This document shows positions 1-9,020 of a DNA stretch of 40,165 nucleotides, piece by piece. The notes beneath the pieces were generated by a model, which worked only from the letters and a program-made list of their open reading frames with translations, was not told where the DNA came from and did no database searches. The stretch's first letter is position 1. Each line of letters begins with the position of its first letter. This stretch comes from Mangrovactinospora gilvigrisea (GTDB lineage: Bacteria > Actinomycetota > Actinomycetes > Streptomycetales > Streptomycetaceae). The position numbers and the translations under genes were made by a program. The DNA lies in the NCBI RefSeq assembly GCF_001879105.1, contig NZ_MLCF01000019.1, forward strand, positions 1 through 40,165, written 5' to 3'.

Positions 1-39
1 TCCCTACCTTGTTCGTGCGGGGTCGGTCCCGGTCATTCG

Positions 40-200
40 TAGGATCGCGGAGACCCCAGGGGTCTGGGTGTGGCTCAAAAAGCTCATGCCGAAGATCGTG
101 GCTTTCAGTGATTGGCCGCCCTGACCCCGCGACGACACGGCCACTGATTGGGATGCGCGAGCAGTCGCTTCGTAGGGACACGTCGGCGTGGTCGTCTGCG
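40..200 (+). ncRNA. Candidate IS110 bridge RNA (seekRNA) region
   Basis: In the IS110 group, the non-coding left end upstream of the transposase encodes a structured RNA that pairs with target and donor DNA. Here, the upstream region holds a 6-bp hairpin (51-56 with 60-65). It also holds a longer stem made of 106-109 with 143-146 and 114-118 with 138-142. That stem has a 4-nt bulge on one side and a 19-nt loop, which is the size expected of a guide loop. The structure was read by eye. Assignment as a bridge RNA is inference from element type and position, and the RNA ends are unknown. Confidence 0.35.
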
Positions 201-236
201 GGAACACAACCGACGCGAGCTGCGAGGAGGCCCAGG

Positions 237-1442
237 TTGGCTGAGCTGTGGGCGGGGACGGACGCGGGGAAGGCCGAGCACCACTGCACGGTCATCGACA
301 TGAGCGGGACGAAGCTGCTGTCGCGGCGGGTGCCCAACAACGAGCCCGAGCTGCTGGAACTCCTCGGCGACGTGCTTGCGCTCGCGGACGGTGACCCTGT
401 GGCGTGGGCGGTGGACCTGAACGCCGGCGGCGCCGCGCTGTGGATCGCCCTGCTGACGGCGCACGGCCAGCAGGTCATCTACATCCCCGGCCGGACCGTG
501 CACCACGCGTCAAGTTCCTACCGCGGAGATGGCAAGACGGACGCGAAGGACGCCTTCGTCATCGCTGACCAGGCGCGAATGCGCCGTGACCTGCAGCCTC
601 TGCAGGAGTGGGACGAGATCGCGGTCGACCTGCGGATCCTCACCGCCCGCCGCTACGACCTGTCCGCAGACCGCACCCGCGCCATCAACCGGCTTCGCGC
701 CCAGTTGCTGGAGTACTTTCCGGCTCTTGAGCGTGCCTTCGACTACAACACCTCCAAAGCCGCGCTCGTCCTCCTGGCCGGCTACCAGACGCCTGCCGGC
801 CTACGGCGCATGGGCCAGTCACGGCTAACCGCCTGGTTGGTCAACCGCAAGGTCCGCAATGCGTCCGCCGTCGCGGCCGCAGCGATCGAAGCCGCGAACC
901 TGCAACACGCGCAGATCCCCGGCGAGAAGACAGCCGCGGTCATGGCATGCACGCTGGCCCGAGCGGTCGCCGACCTGGACCAGGAGATCGCCCGCATCGA
1001 TGCGCAGATCGAGGCCCGGTTCCGCGAGCATCGGCACGCCGAGGCGATCACGAGCATGCCCGGCATCGGTAGCCTGCTCGGCGCCGAGTTGGTCGCCTGC
1101 ACCGGTGGTGACATCGCCTCCTTCGGCAGCGCAGGCCGCCTGGCCGGCGTTGCCGGCCTGGCCCCGGTCCCGAGGGACTCCGGCAAGATCAGCGGCAACA
1201 TGCGCCGCCCCCGCCGCTACCACCGCCGGCTCCTACGTGTCTTCTACCTGTCCGCCCAAGTCGCCGCACGCTGCTGTCCCACCTCACAGGCCTTCTACCA
1301 GCGCAAACGCGATGAAGGGAAGACACACAAGCAGGCCGTGCTCGCACTCGCCCGGCGGCGCCTCGACGTGCTGTGGGCGCTCATACGCGACCACCGCACC
1401 TTCACCGTCGAGCCACCTCGGCCCGACCACGCACCGGCATAG
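237..1442 (+). CDS. IS110-family transposase (RuvC-like DEDD recombinase)
   Basis: This 401-aa protein matches the usual IS110 transposase length of about 400 aa. It opens with the RuvC-like motif 'WAGTDAGKAEHH', followed by 'WAVDLNAGG' and 'GKTDAKDA', which supply the acidic residues of the DEDD site; the second position is Asp rather than the usual Glu. The C-terminal Transposase_20 region carries 'MPGIGSLLGAEL' and 'RDSGKISGN', the segment holding the nucleophilic serine. I chose the TTG at 237 because a good ribosome binding site (GAGGAGG, 224-230) lies 6 nt upstream and family homology begins there. The reading frame is open back to position 9, but that stretch has no IS110 similarity and lies in the candidate RNA region. 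No frameshift or internal stop is visible, so the enzyme is probably functional. Confidence 0.93.
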   Translation: MAELWAGTDAGKAEHHCTVIDMSGTKLLSRRVPNNEPELLELLGDVLALADGDPVAWAVDLNAGGAALWIALLTAHGQQVIYIPGRTVHHASSSYRGDGKTDAKDAFVIADQARMRRDLQPLQEWDEIAVDLRILTARRYDLSADRTRAINRLRAQLLEYFPALERAFDYNTSKAALVLLAGYQTPAGLRRMGQSRLTAWLVNRKVRNASAVAAAAIEAANLQHAQIPGEKTAAVMACTLARAVADLDQEIARIDAQIEARFREHRHAEAITSMPGIGSLLGAELVACTGGDIASFGSAGRLAGVAGLAPVPRDSGKISGNMRRPRRYHRRLLRVFYLSAQVAARCCPTSQAFYQRKRDEGKTHKQAVLALARRRLDVLWALIRDHRTFTVEPPRPDHAPA

Positions 1443-1660
1443 CCAACACACCAGGCGTCACATCAGGCTTGACAAACCATATTGGGAATCACTGAGTACT
1501 TCGCGATCCCGCCTCCAGCTTCTTGACCAACCCGGCGACCGCCTCCGTCCGTGTCCACGGCAGCTTGACCACAGTTGTCTGGCGGGTGGACCAGTTTGCC
1601 TGTCCCACTTGCTGTAGATGATCACTGGTGAGTGGCCGTGCCGATGATCTCATAGTGGAT

Positions 1661-1861
1661 CTAGCAGGTCTTCTGGGATTCACCGTTGGTGCTTATGTGG
1701 ATCACGAAGGCGAGAATGATCCCGACGATCACGACAAGGCCGGCGCCGCCGAGGTTCCCGATCTTCCAGGTGTTCCGGGGCCTTTTGCCCGGAGGGTGCT
1801 ACGCATCCGGCGGAGCCGGCTCCGATCCTTCACCACCACCTTGGGCCTGCCACTGCTGCAT
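1661..1861 (-). pseudogene. Small one-span membrane protein remnant with in-frame TAG
   Basis: On the minus strand an ATG at 1861 opens a frame reading about 20 residues that end in 'EPAPPDA', then a TAG (1801-1799). The same frame continues with 'HPPGKRPRNTWKIGN' and a clear hydrophobic span, 'GLVVIVGIILAFVIHI', before a natural stop at 1663-1661. A basic proline-rich stretch followed by one transmembrane helix is typical of short streptomycete membrane proteins. The TAG therefore looks like a nonsense mutation in a former gene of about 66 codons. The rest of 1491-2100 shows nothing I recognise. The evidence is only composition and one helix, so confidence is low. Confidence 0.3.
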
Positions 1862-2108
1862 GGTCTCGCGAACAGAACCCCGATTGCTTTTGGTGACTAG
1901 TTGTGTACGCAGTGGAGCGGTGTGTTGTCCGGGCGGGTGGTACCCCGGTTCGAGCCCCGCACTGAGTGTGTGATCAGCTGTCACCGGCGCTTTTGGATGC
2001 GTTGCGGGGATCGGTGCCGCTCCCAGAAGGCGCAGCCTCGCGGCAGGGGGTGACCCACGTGCCTGGAGGGGCGCCAGAAGGGGTGAGTACCGGGGGTGGA
2101 TGAGTCGA

Positions 2109-2229
2109 CTTCGAGGGGCGTTGATAAATAAATCGAAGAGTTGAGGTAACTTCGAAATAGGCTCGCGGAGTCAAGTTCTGATCTATCTGCTGCGGCTCGT
2201 CCGATATGGAGTAACGAGGGGTGCCGCAG
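2109..2229 (+). promoter_or_regulatory. AT-rich leader with repeated CTTCGA motifs upstream of the SMC operon
   Basis: This is the most A/T-rich stretch before the four-gene operon. The hexamer CTTCGA occurs at 2109-2114, as its complement TCGAAG at 2133-2138, and again at 2150-2156 (CTTCGAA). This gives one inverted and one direct arrangement around 'ttgataaataaa'. A 7-bp inverted repeat follows (2190-2196 with 2223-2229). The arrangement could be an operator plus a leader hairpin. No convincing -35/-10 pair could be fixed, so the promoter position is inference. Confidence 0.3.
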
Positions 2230-2364
2230 ATGCAGGCGGGAATCTTGGTCGCCCTGGGAACGGGCCGAACGGTTCGATTCCGAACAACTGTTGTCGTTCT
2301 ATTGCCCAGCTGGCCCGCACTGCGATATCAGGTACGAGGAACTGTGGAGCTGTCAACGGCTTGA
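2230..2364 (+). CDS. Possible 44-aa leader peptide before the SMC operon
   Basis: An ATG at 2230 is preceded at 8 nt by GAGGGG (2216-2221), one of the better ribosome binding sites near the operon start. The frame runs 44 codons, beginning 'MQAGILVALGTGRTVRF', and stops with TGA at 2362-2364. That is 10 nt before the ATG at 2375 that may start the kleisin-like gene. It could be a leader peptide that couples translation. Alternatively, it could be the true start of the next gene, separated from it by a frameshift. The peptide resembles nothing I recognise. Confidence 0.25.
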   Translation: MQAGILVALGTGRTVRFRTTVVVLLPSWPALRYQVRGTVELSTA

Positions 2365-2374
2365 CGCGGCTGCA

Positions 2375-3907
2375 ATGCTGCTGAGTGGAATCGGTGGTGG
2401 CGTGGAGTCTTCCTGGAGCACTTCATCGCTGGCGGGAACCGCGGCGCGTCGGCGGCGATCGCTGGCTTTCCTGGCGCCGGTCTTCGAAAATCACCTGCGC
2501 CGCGCCCAAAACCCCTCGACCATCGCGTGGTCCCGTTACGACTTCATCGCGCTGATCCAACTGTGCGTGGACACCGTAGCTCTGGCATCGGGACTCGAAG
2601 GCAGCCTGGGGGCTCCACGGACGGTCGTCCTTTCCGAGATGACCTGCGCCGCCTCCGCTATGGCACCCGATCGCCCGGCCGCCGAACACACCCGTGTCGC
2701 GCGACACGTCCTCGACCGCCTTTTGCGCCACGATGAGCGCACTCCGTACTTCAGCGTCGCCTACGCCGACCCTAGTGCGGAGTGGAGGAGTGTCACCGCC
2801 ACGGTTCGCTTCGCGTTCGAAACGCTAGCTGAGGACGGGCACACCCTGCTGGTCAACGTGGACAAGGCAGCGGTGGCACTGCTGCTCATTGCCACCGACC
2901 GCTCGCCGGAGGACGAGCACGAGGCCGTCATCGCAGTCCTGCGGGCCCAAGTCGACAGCGGCCGATTGGACGCCGCGATCGATTCGGCCCAGGACGCACT
3001 GACGCTTTCACGGACCTATGCGGCTGCAGTTCGACGCCTGATCGACGAGGCCGAACGGGATGTCACCCATGTCAGCTACCTCACGATCCTCCAGCCTGAG
3101 CTGACGCGGGCCGCACACCACTTGGACCGGCGGCTCAATGTCGATGGTGCGCTTCGGCGCCATCTGGAGCAGTTGCGTTCCAATGCCTCGCAGGGCAGCG
3201 ATGCGCATGCCGTCGACCAGCTGTCGGCTGCGTTGGCGCGCCTGGATGAGGCCGTGGAGACCCTGACCGCGCTGAACACCGAAGTCATTGAGGCAGCGCC
3301 GCGTTGGCGCGCTGCCCAGGCCGCCCAGGCGCTCTCGTTCGCCCCGACCCGGAACGTCGACCCCACCGCTGACCTCCTGACGGCCCTCCTCAAAGGCGAG
3401 GCATTGCCCCATCTCCCCGCGCTCACACCGCCGATGCCGCAGGCCGTATTGGACATCACTGCCCTGGGAGACCGCCTGAGCCGTCCGCCCGAGCAGCCCG
3501 TTGACGTACCGGCTTTGCCCGGGCCTGCCGAGGCTCTGACCGAGGAGGCCGTATTCGAGCAGTTCCCTCCGCTGTTTCACCGCGCCGCTGATGCACTACG
3601 GGAGTTCCGGATCGCTCCGGGGAACCAGGTGCGAGTGACCGATCTGCTCAGCGATGTCGAATCCCTGTTCGCGAAGCCGGATCTGTCCACCGTCGTCGAC
3701 CTGGCGGCCCTGGCCGGCGGCGACGCCGACACCGCGCGTCTTCGCCTGCGTCTTCTCATTGCCCTGGATGCGTTGCTGCTGTGGCGTCCTGACAACCAAC
3801 CCGCAGGCGACGAGCACTGGTGGGCGATCGACGACGGGGCCCTCGGCGACCTGCCGGACCTGCACCTGCCCGACCTCCTCATCTGCCACCGGGAGGTTCA
3901 ACCATGA
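2375..3907 (+). CDS. Kleisin-like subunit of a divergent Wadjet/MksBEFG system (JetA-like)
   Basis: First gene of a four-gene SMC operon, about 510 aa. In Wadjet and MksBEFG/MukBEF complexes this slot holds the kleisin, which bridges the SMC heads and binds the small KITE subunit. The sequence suits that role: an N-terminal helical region (around 'SLAFLAPVFENHLRRAQ'), a conserved-looking stretch ('HTLLVNVDKAAVALLLIATD'), then long helices ('LRAQVDSGRLDAAIDSAQDA' and following) of the kind that form the kleisin coiled middle, and a C-terminal acidic domain. I could not match it confidently to JetA families (DUF3375, DUF2397 or DUF5716), so the role rests mainly on gene order and its partners. 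The start is uncertain: TTG 2291, ATG 2375 and GTG 2402 are all in frame. I prefer ATG 2375, which lies just after the leader ORF. The stop overlaps the next start as ATGA. Confidence 0.7.
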   Translation: MLLSGIGGGVESSWSTSSLAGTAARRRRSLAFLAPVFENHLRRAQNPSTIAWSRYDFIALIQLCVDTVALASGLEGSLGAPRTVVLSEMTCAASAMAPDRPAAEHTRVARHVLDRLLRHDERTPYFSVAYADPSAEWRSVTATVRFAFETLAEDGHTLLVNVDKAAVALLLIATDRSPEDEHEAVIAVLRAQVDSGRLDAAIDSAQDALTLSRTYAAAVRRLIDEAERDVTHVSYLTILQPELTRAAHHLDRRLNVDGALRRHLEQLRSNASQGSDAHAVDQLSAALARLDEAVETLTALNTEVIEAAPRWRAAQAAQALSFAPTRNVDPTADLLTALLKGEALPHLPALTPPMPQAVLDITALGDRLSRPPEQPVDVPALPGPAEALTEEAVFEQFPPLFHRAADALREFRIAPGNQVRVTDLLSDVESLFAKPDLSTVVDLAALAGGDADTARLRLRLLIALDALLLWRPDNQPAGDEHWWAIDDGALGDLPDLHLPDLLICHREVQP

Positions 3908-4638
3908 CCGAACGCGACGACGCCCGCGACGCGGGACTTCTCTTGCTGTACGTGCTGAATCCGGCCGCCCTACCGGCCCGGAACGGCATGTACGGCGATC
4001 TCCTCGACCGCTTCGTTGCCGACCCTGACTTCCGGGGGATCTGCGAGGAGAACTACACAGCCCTCGGCCTCCGCGTCTTGGGGGCGCGCCGGTCAGCGGG
4101 GTTGATCGTAGGGGCCGATCCAGACTCACCCCTCGCGGTAACCGGGACGGACCGCTGGTTGCGCATCACCTGCTCCGACGACCGTCTCATCTACGGTCTC
4201 TCACTGGCCGGCGCCGCCGCCTGGTGCTATCCGACCGCGCATGCACTCACCGATTCAGCCACCCGACGGGTCACCGCTCCCGACGTGGACCGTCTCATCC
4301 GCCAGCGGGCTACGGCACTGGAGGCGAGCGGACCCGACCAGCGACTCGGTGCGGCCTGGGGCGTCTACAAACCACGCCAGCAAGCCGTCACCACCAGCCA
4401 GGGACGTCTGAGACGAACGTGCACCGTGCGGATGTGCGAGGACACCCTGGCCATGCTGGGACACTTCCGTCTGCTGATTTCCGACACCACCGTCCAGGGG
4501 CCCCGACCTGATCTGAAGGTGTGGAGGTCCACCGATCGGTTCCGGCTACATATCGCCGGCACCGGTGGCCCCTTGATCCGCCAGGCACTTCAGGTGGCAC
4601 CCCTGGGCGACGACGACCACCTTCGGGACGGTGAGTAG
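3904..4638 (+). CDS. KITE/MukE-like small subunit of the SMC operon (JetB-like)
   Basis: A 244-aa protein starting at ATG 3904, with a 4-nt overlap (ATGA) to the gene before. Its stop overlaps the GTG of the SMC gene, so the three are almost certainly translated in a coupled way. An in-frame GTG at 3820 also exists, but the ATG is favoured by the overlap. In Wadjet and MukBEF/MksBEF operons the gene between kleisin and SMC encodes the dimeric winged-helix subunit JetB/MukE/MksE, usually 200-250 aa, which matches in size and position. Visible features are a helical N-terminus ('DAGLLLLYVLNPAALPARNG') and a later helix-strand pattern around 'ALGLRVLGARRSAGLIVGAD', compatible with tandem winged helices. 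I see no definite family motif; the assignment is contextual. Confidence 0.7.
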   Translation: MTERDDARDAGLLLLYVLNPAALPARNGMYGDLLDRFVADPDFRGICEENYTALGLRVLGARRSAGLIVGADPDSPLAVTGTDRWLRITCSDDRLIYGLSLAGAAAWCYPTAHALTDSATRRVTAPDVDRLIRQRATALEASGPDQRLGAAWGVYKPRQQAVTTSQGRLRRTCTVRMCEDTLAMLGHFRLLISDTTVQGPRPDLKVWRSTDRFRLHIAGTGGPLIRQALQVAPLGDDDHLRDGE

Positions 4639-7600
4639 TGCGGACCAGTTGGCGCCTGGAGCGCACCTACCTCAGCGGTGTCGGGTACCCCGAGGCACGC
4701 TGCGAGAGCCTCGACATCAACTTTGCCGATTCCAGTGGACCGATCGAGCATTCCGTTGTGTGCGGCGAGAACGGAGTCGGCAAAACCACGATGACCGCAC
4801 TGCGGTTTAGCCTCTACCTTCCGCACGTCCGGGACTTCATCCGCGGCGACTCCGACCGCTCCCTGGCCAAACTGGTGCGCGGTGACGATGTGTGCCACGT
4901 CGTCGAACAGGCCACGCGGATAGTCGGCGACGAAACGCAACGCATCGTGTTGGGCATGGTCGCCCACTGGAGCGACGGAGTGCGCCACCTCGATGAGCCC
5001 GGCAGCCTGGCCCGCACCTACTACGGCTGGATCACCTACGGCACGGGCCCCTCCCTTGTCGACCTGCCGTTTCGCACCACATCGGGCAACCGCACACCCG
5101 CTCCCCAATACCTGTCCGCAGTCCGGGCCCTGCTTCCGGACACCGGGGCCCTGCCCCCGCACCCGCCCTCGTCCAACCACGAGCAGTGGCTTGCCTGGCA
5201 GCGTGCGGCCGACGTCGATCTGGAGCAGGTGCGCTTTCAGGCCCGCATGAACGCCACGGAGGGCGGCATCGACCAGATGATGCGCTTTCACGACTCCGAC
5301 GCCTTCGTCCAGTGGTTCATCGGCGCAACGACTCCTCCCGAGACGACGACGCAGATCGGCGCCAGCATCGACGTCCTGCGCGATCACGCCGCCGCCCGCC
5401 CCCGGTGGCAGAACGAGCTCAGGTTGTGGACGGCGGCCGCCGAACCACTGCAGCATCTGGCCACCGCCCACCGGAAGGGCCGCGAGTGCCGCGAGGCCTC
5501 CCATGCAGCCAACCATCGCGCGGTGGATGCCCTCGCCGACGCCGACGCCACCCTTGGCGGCCTCGCCGAAGATGCCCAACGGGCCCACCAGGAGTGCCTC
5601 GAGCACGATCGGCGCAAGAAGGCAGCCGCCGCGAGAGTCCGCAACGCACTGCATCACCAAGGGCGTATGCAGACACGAGCTGCGCAACTACGCGCCGAGG
5701 CCGCAGAATCGACTGCCCGCGCCGCCCGCGCCGCCCGCGATCATGCTGCGCGCGAGCTGAAAGCGTGGGACCTGGTGCCCACCGTTCAGCAGGTCGCCCG
5801 GATCAAAGCGCGCGAGGCGGGACTGGCGACACAGTTGGCGGCCGCCGAAACCGAGGTGGTGCATCTGCAGGCCCATGAGGAACAGCACCGCCATGCTCTC
5901 GCCCGTATTCTGACGGCCCGTCGTGATACCGCCGTACAGCACCACAGCCAGGCCCAGCGCGCCTGCCGGCGCGCCCAGCGCGATGTCGAGCGAGCCCAAC
6001 AAGGTCTGCACGAGGCCGTAGGCGGACGGGCCACCGCGGCCGAGCAGCTTCGGCAGCACACCGCGCGGATACAGCAAACGGACCAGGAACTGAGTGACGC
6101 CGCAGCGTGCGGCCTGCTGCCCGTCGGCATCGACCCGGCCACCGCCGAGGCGGCCTGGGCGGCCAAGAGCAGCAGTGCGCTCGCGCATCGCCGACACGCC
6201 GATGCTCTACTGTCGGCGAACGCTGAGCAGGCCGAGTCCGCGCGTACGGCGATCGATGTCGCACGCCAACAGGCGGTCGACGCCCGCACCCAAGCCGATG
6301 GCCTGCAACAGCGACTCACACAGACCGACGATTGGATCGAGGCACTCCGCCACGACCCTCACCTTCACGCGGTGACCGACGCCATTCCGACTGATCTGTG
6401 GAAGGCCCGCGCCGAACTGAGCACGATGCTCTCCGAGACGGCCGACCAAGCCGACAATGACGCGGCGGCCGCCCGCGCCGACGCAGCAGCCGCACGCCGC
6501 ACCCTGACCGCTGTGGGCGGCGATGGCCTCGTACCGTCCGCGCACATCGTCGAAACGCTGGTGGAGCACTGTCTCGCCGCCGACGTGACCGCCTGGACCG
6601 GGTGGCGGTGGCTGGCGGACACCATGAGGGCCGAGACAGCGGCCGCCTTCGCCATCGCGCGACCCGAGATCGCCTCCGGCATGGTCCTGGCCAGCGCGGA
6701 CGACCTGGACACGGCTGTCGAGGCCGTCAGCGACGTCCCGCTCGATACCGCCGTGTGGATCGGAGCCGTATCCGACCCGGACGTCGCCGCCACCGAGCAC
6801 ACCGAGACCGCGTGCGACGGCACGCACGGTCACGTGCTCCTGCCGCCCGCGGGCACCTATGACCGCGAGGCCGCTGGCGCCATGGTCACCAATGCCACCG
6901 CAGACCTCGAAGACGCACAGAAGCGCCGTCAAGCCGCAACCGACCGCGCCAAGCACGCCCGAGAAGCGCTGGCCGCGCTGGCACGACTGTGGCACGAACG
7001 ACCCAGCGACCCCCGCCCAGCCTGGACCGACCAGCTTCATGCGGCGCACCAACATGCTCTTCAGGCCGACGCCGACCACGAACGCGCAACCACCACCCTG
7101 AACGACCTTGCGCACCACCGATCGCGACTCGCTGCGGAGCGCGAGGAGGCCGAGCACACCCTCGAGGAGGCCGCCGAGCAACGCAGGCTCCTCACCCCGC
7201 TGATCGCGGCCGCCCAGGCGGCCGCACACGCCCGCAAGGACCAACCTCGGCTCCAAGCCGACCTGGACCGGGCAGACCGACACATCGACGACCTCCGCCG
7301 CCGATTGTCGCTCCTGGCTGAAGCCGTCAAGACCGCCGACGCGCGCGAGCACCAGGCCCGCTGCGACCGTGACGACGCCACCGAAGCCATCCGCTCCCAT
7401 AGATTGACCGCGACTCGCGAGGGTGCCGTGCCCGATGAGGAACCAGCCACCATCCTCGCCCGCCTCAATGGCGTCCGAGCCGCCCTGAAGGACGCTGCCC
7501 TCGACCCGTCCATCCATCAGGACCTGGAACGAACCCGTGAGGAACTCGCCGACCTCGATGCCCGCCTCGCGGCGCACTCTCGCATCCGCCGCGTGGCCGT

Positions 7601-9020
7601 CAGACTCGCGGAATCCGACGAGGCTCGCCACCAGGTGGCGCTCAACGCGGCCATCGAGAGGGCCAAAGACCGAGAAGCCCAGGCCCGCGAAGCCTACGCA
7701 CGGGCCCAGCAGATCGCTGAGACGGCGCACCACGACCATCAACGGTTGGCCGCGGAGCACCCCGAGCGCGCCTGCCCCCGCATCGAGGCCGTGCCTGCCA
7801 GCGACCAAGTCGCCGCAGCAAGCGAAGCCGAACAGCACGCCGAGCACCTTGGCCGCACGGCCCGACAAGCCCAAGAGACCCAACGCACCGAGGAACAGAG
7901 TGCCGCCGCTGCACAAGCCGCCGAGCGCGACGCAACCCAAGCCAAGGACCTGATCGCCGCCCTCACCGCACCCATGCGCGATCTGGCCGACCCGACCCGC
8001 ACCGGCCGGCGCTGTCCGGACATTGTCGACCTTCAAGCCCGACTCACCGCATGCTCCGAACGCGTGCGCACCCGGCTACAGGCTCTGGCAGATAGCGAGG
8101 CGGCCGAACACGCCGCTGCCGGCCGTGTGCGTGCTACCGCGCACGGCAGCCTCGCCCGCACCGTGCAGGAATCCGCAGATCCGGGCGTAGCAGAACTCCT
8201 GGCACAACTGCGCGTCGATCACGACCTGGCCGCCGCAGCAGACCATCTCGCCGAACGACTCAACGAGCGTGCCGCATCCTTGCGCGACGACCTGGATCGC
8301 CACGAGCAGAACGTTCTCAACACCGCCCGCATTCTGCACCTTCAAGCCACCAAGGCCCTCACCCGAGTGCGGACTTATCACCACCAGTCACTCCTGCCCG
8401 ACGGACTTGGCGAATGGTCCAAGAGGCACTTCGTCCACATCGAGCACGGCAAGGTCCCTGGGGACGACTCCGTAGCCGTGGACCGTATCGTGCGCATCGT
8501 CCATGCCCTCCTGGCGCCCGGCAACGCGCGATCCGACGCAGAAACCCTGATGTTCGCCGCAGTGCGCGCGCTCGTCGACACCCCCTTCCGCGTCAAGATC
8601 CTCAAGCCCCACACCGATCTTCGTCTGGACCGGGTCGACGTCTCCGAACTGAAGAACTTCTCTAACGGACAGCGCCTCACCGCCGCAGTCCTCCTCTATG
8701 CCCCCATGACCAAGGTCCGCTCGATGGGCTACACCTCCTCGATCGGATGGCTCTGGCTCGACAATCCTTTTGGCCAGGCCTCGGCCGACCAGTTCGTGCG
8801 CACCATGCGCCGGGTCGCAGACAAGATGGAACTGCAACTGCTGTTCACTGCAGCCCCACGCGACCCGGGCGCGCTGTCAATGTTCGATCGCGTCATCACC
8901 TTGACCCGGCGGCTCCGTCCTGTCACCGGCGAACGAGTCATCGACCTCGACACCGGTGAACGCGAGATCATCGACCTCACACTGATCCAACGAGATGTCA
9001 AGAAGGTCCTCGGGCAATGA
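4638..9020 (+). CDS. SMC/MukB-like ATPase of a divergent Wadjet system (JetC-like)
   Basis: This 1460-aa protein has the full SMC layout. An N-terminal head half carries a Walker A, 'GENGVGKT' (residues 43-50). Very long alanine/arginine/glutamate-rich coiled coils span roughly residues 270-620 and 745-1250, with a globular hinge-like domain at about 620-745 between them. The C-terminal head half has an ABC signature 'FSNGQR' (about 1341-1346) and a Walker B 'LWLDNPFG' centred on D1375. The residue after the Walker B aspartate is Asn (N1376), where canonical SMC proteins have the catalytic Glu. In Wadjet, JetC extrudes DNA loops by ATP hydrolysis and feeds DNA to the nuclease. The GTG start overlaps the upstream stop (TAGTG) and follows a purine-rich binding site. 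The stop overlaps the nuclease start as ATGA. SMC type is certain; membership of a defence condensin follows from the four-gene context. Confidence 0.9.
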   Translation: MRTSWRLERTYLSGVGYPEARCESLDINFADSSGPIEHSVVCGENGVGKTTMTALRFSLYLPHVRDFIRGDSDRSLAKLVRGDDVCHVVEQATRIVGDETQRIVLGMVAHWSDGVRHLDEPGSLARTYYGWITYGTGPSLVDLPFRTTSGNRTPAPQYLSAVRALLPDTGALPPHPPSSNHEQWLAWQRAADVDLEQVRFQARMNATEGGIDQMMRFHDSDAFVQWFIGATTPPETTTQIGASIDVLRDHAAARPRWQNELRLWTAAAEPLQHLATAHRKGRECREASHAANHRAVDALADADATLGGLAEDAQRAHQECLEHDRRKKAAAARVRNALHHQGRMQTRAAQLRAEAAESTARAARAARDHAARELKAWDLVPTVQQVARIKAREAGLATQLAAAETEVVHLQAHEEQHRHALARILTARRDTAVQHHSQAQRACRRAQRDVERAQQGLHEAVGGRATAAEQLRQHTARIQQTDQELSDAAACGLLPVGIDPATAEAAWAAKSSSALAHRRHADALLSANAEQAESARTAIDVARQQAVDARTQADGLQQRLTQTDDWIEALRHDPHLHAVTDAIPTDLWKARAELSTMLSETADQADNDAAAARADAAAARRTLTAVGGDGLVPSAHIVETLVEHCLAADVTAWTGWRWLADTMRAETAAAFAIARPEIASGMVLASADDLDTAVEAVSDVPLDTAVWIGAVSDPDVAATEHTETACDGTHGHVLLPPAGTYDREAAGAMVTNATADLEDAQKRRQAATDRAKHAREALAALARLWHERPSDPRPAWTDQLHAAHQHALQADADHERATTTLNDLAHHRSRLAAEREEAEHTLEEAAEQRRLLTPLIAAAQAAAHARKDQPRLQADLDRADRHIDDLRRRLSLLAEAVKTADAREHQARCDRDDATEAIRSHRLTATREGAVPDEEPATILARLNGVRAALKDAALDPSIHQDLERTREELADLDARLAAHSRIRRVAVRLAESDEARHQVALNAAIERAKDREAQAREAYARAQQIAETAHHDHQRLAAEHPERACPRIEAVPASDQVAAASEAEQHAEHLGRTARQAQETQRTEEQSAAAAQAAERDATQAKDLIAALTAPMRDLADPTRTGRRCPDIVDLQARLTACSERVRTRLQALADSEAAEHAAAGRVRATAHGSLARTVQESADPGVAELLAQLRVDHDLAAAADHLAERLNERAASLRDDLDRHEQNVLNTARILHLQATKALTRVRTYHHQSLLPDGLGEWSKRHFVHIEHGKVPGDDSVAVDRIVRIVHALLAPGNARSDAETLMFAAVRALVDTPFRVKILKPHTDLRLDRVDVSELKNFSNGQRLTAAVLLYAPMTKVRSMGYTSSIGWLWLDNPFGQASADQFVRTMRRVADKMELQLLFTAAPRDPGALSMFDRVITLTRRLRPVTGERVIDLDTGEREIIDLTLIQRDVKKVLGQ

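Larger units (their letters stand above)
1..1490 (+). mobile_element. IS110-family insertion sequence, left end uncertain
   Basis: The element consists of an IS110-type transposase gene (237-1442), about 236 bases of non-coding DNA before it and about 50 after it. The right end probably lies near 1468-1487, where a 'cttgacaaaccat' motif resembles the ends of other streptomycete IS110 elements. IS110 elements normally lack long terminal inverted repeats, and none was seen. The left end may lie within the first few tens of bases or before the window, so the start given is only the window edge. No target duplication can be defined from this sequence. Confidence 0.7.

Noticed and set aside
1935..1966. 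tRNA T-arm-like 'ggttcgagcccc' that might mark an attachment site
   Set aside because: The flanking stem does not pair properly and no acceptor, anticodon or D arm is present.
6207..8036. Minus-strand open frame of 609 codons opposite the SMC gene
   Set aside because: It lies in coiled-coil coding DNA, and its composition is what that strand's antisense would give.
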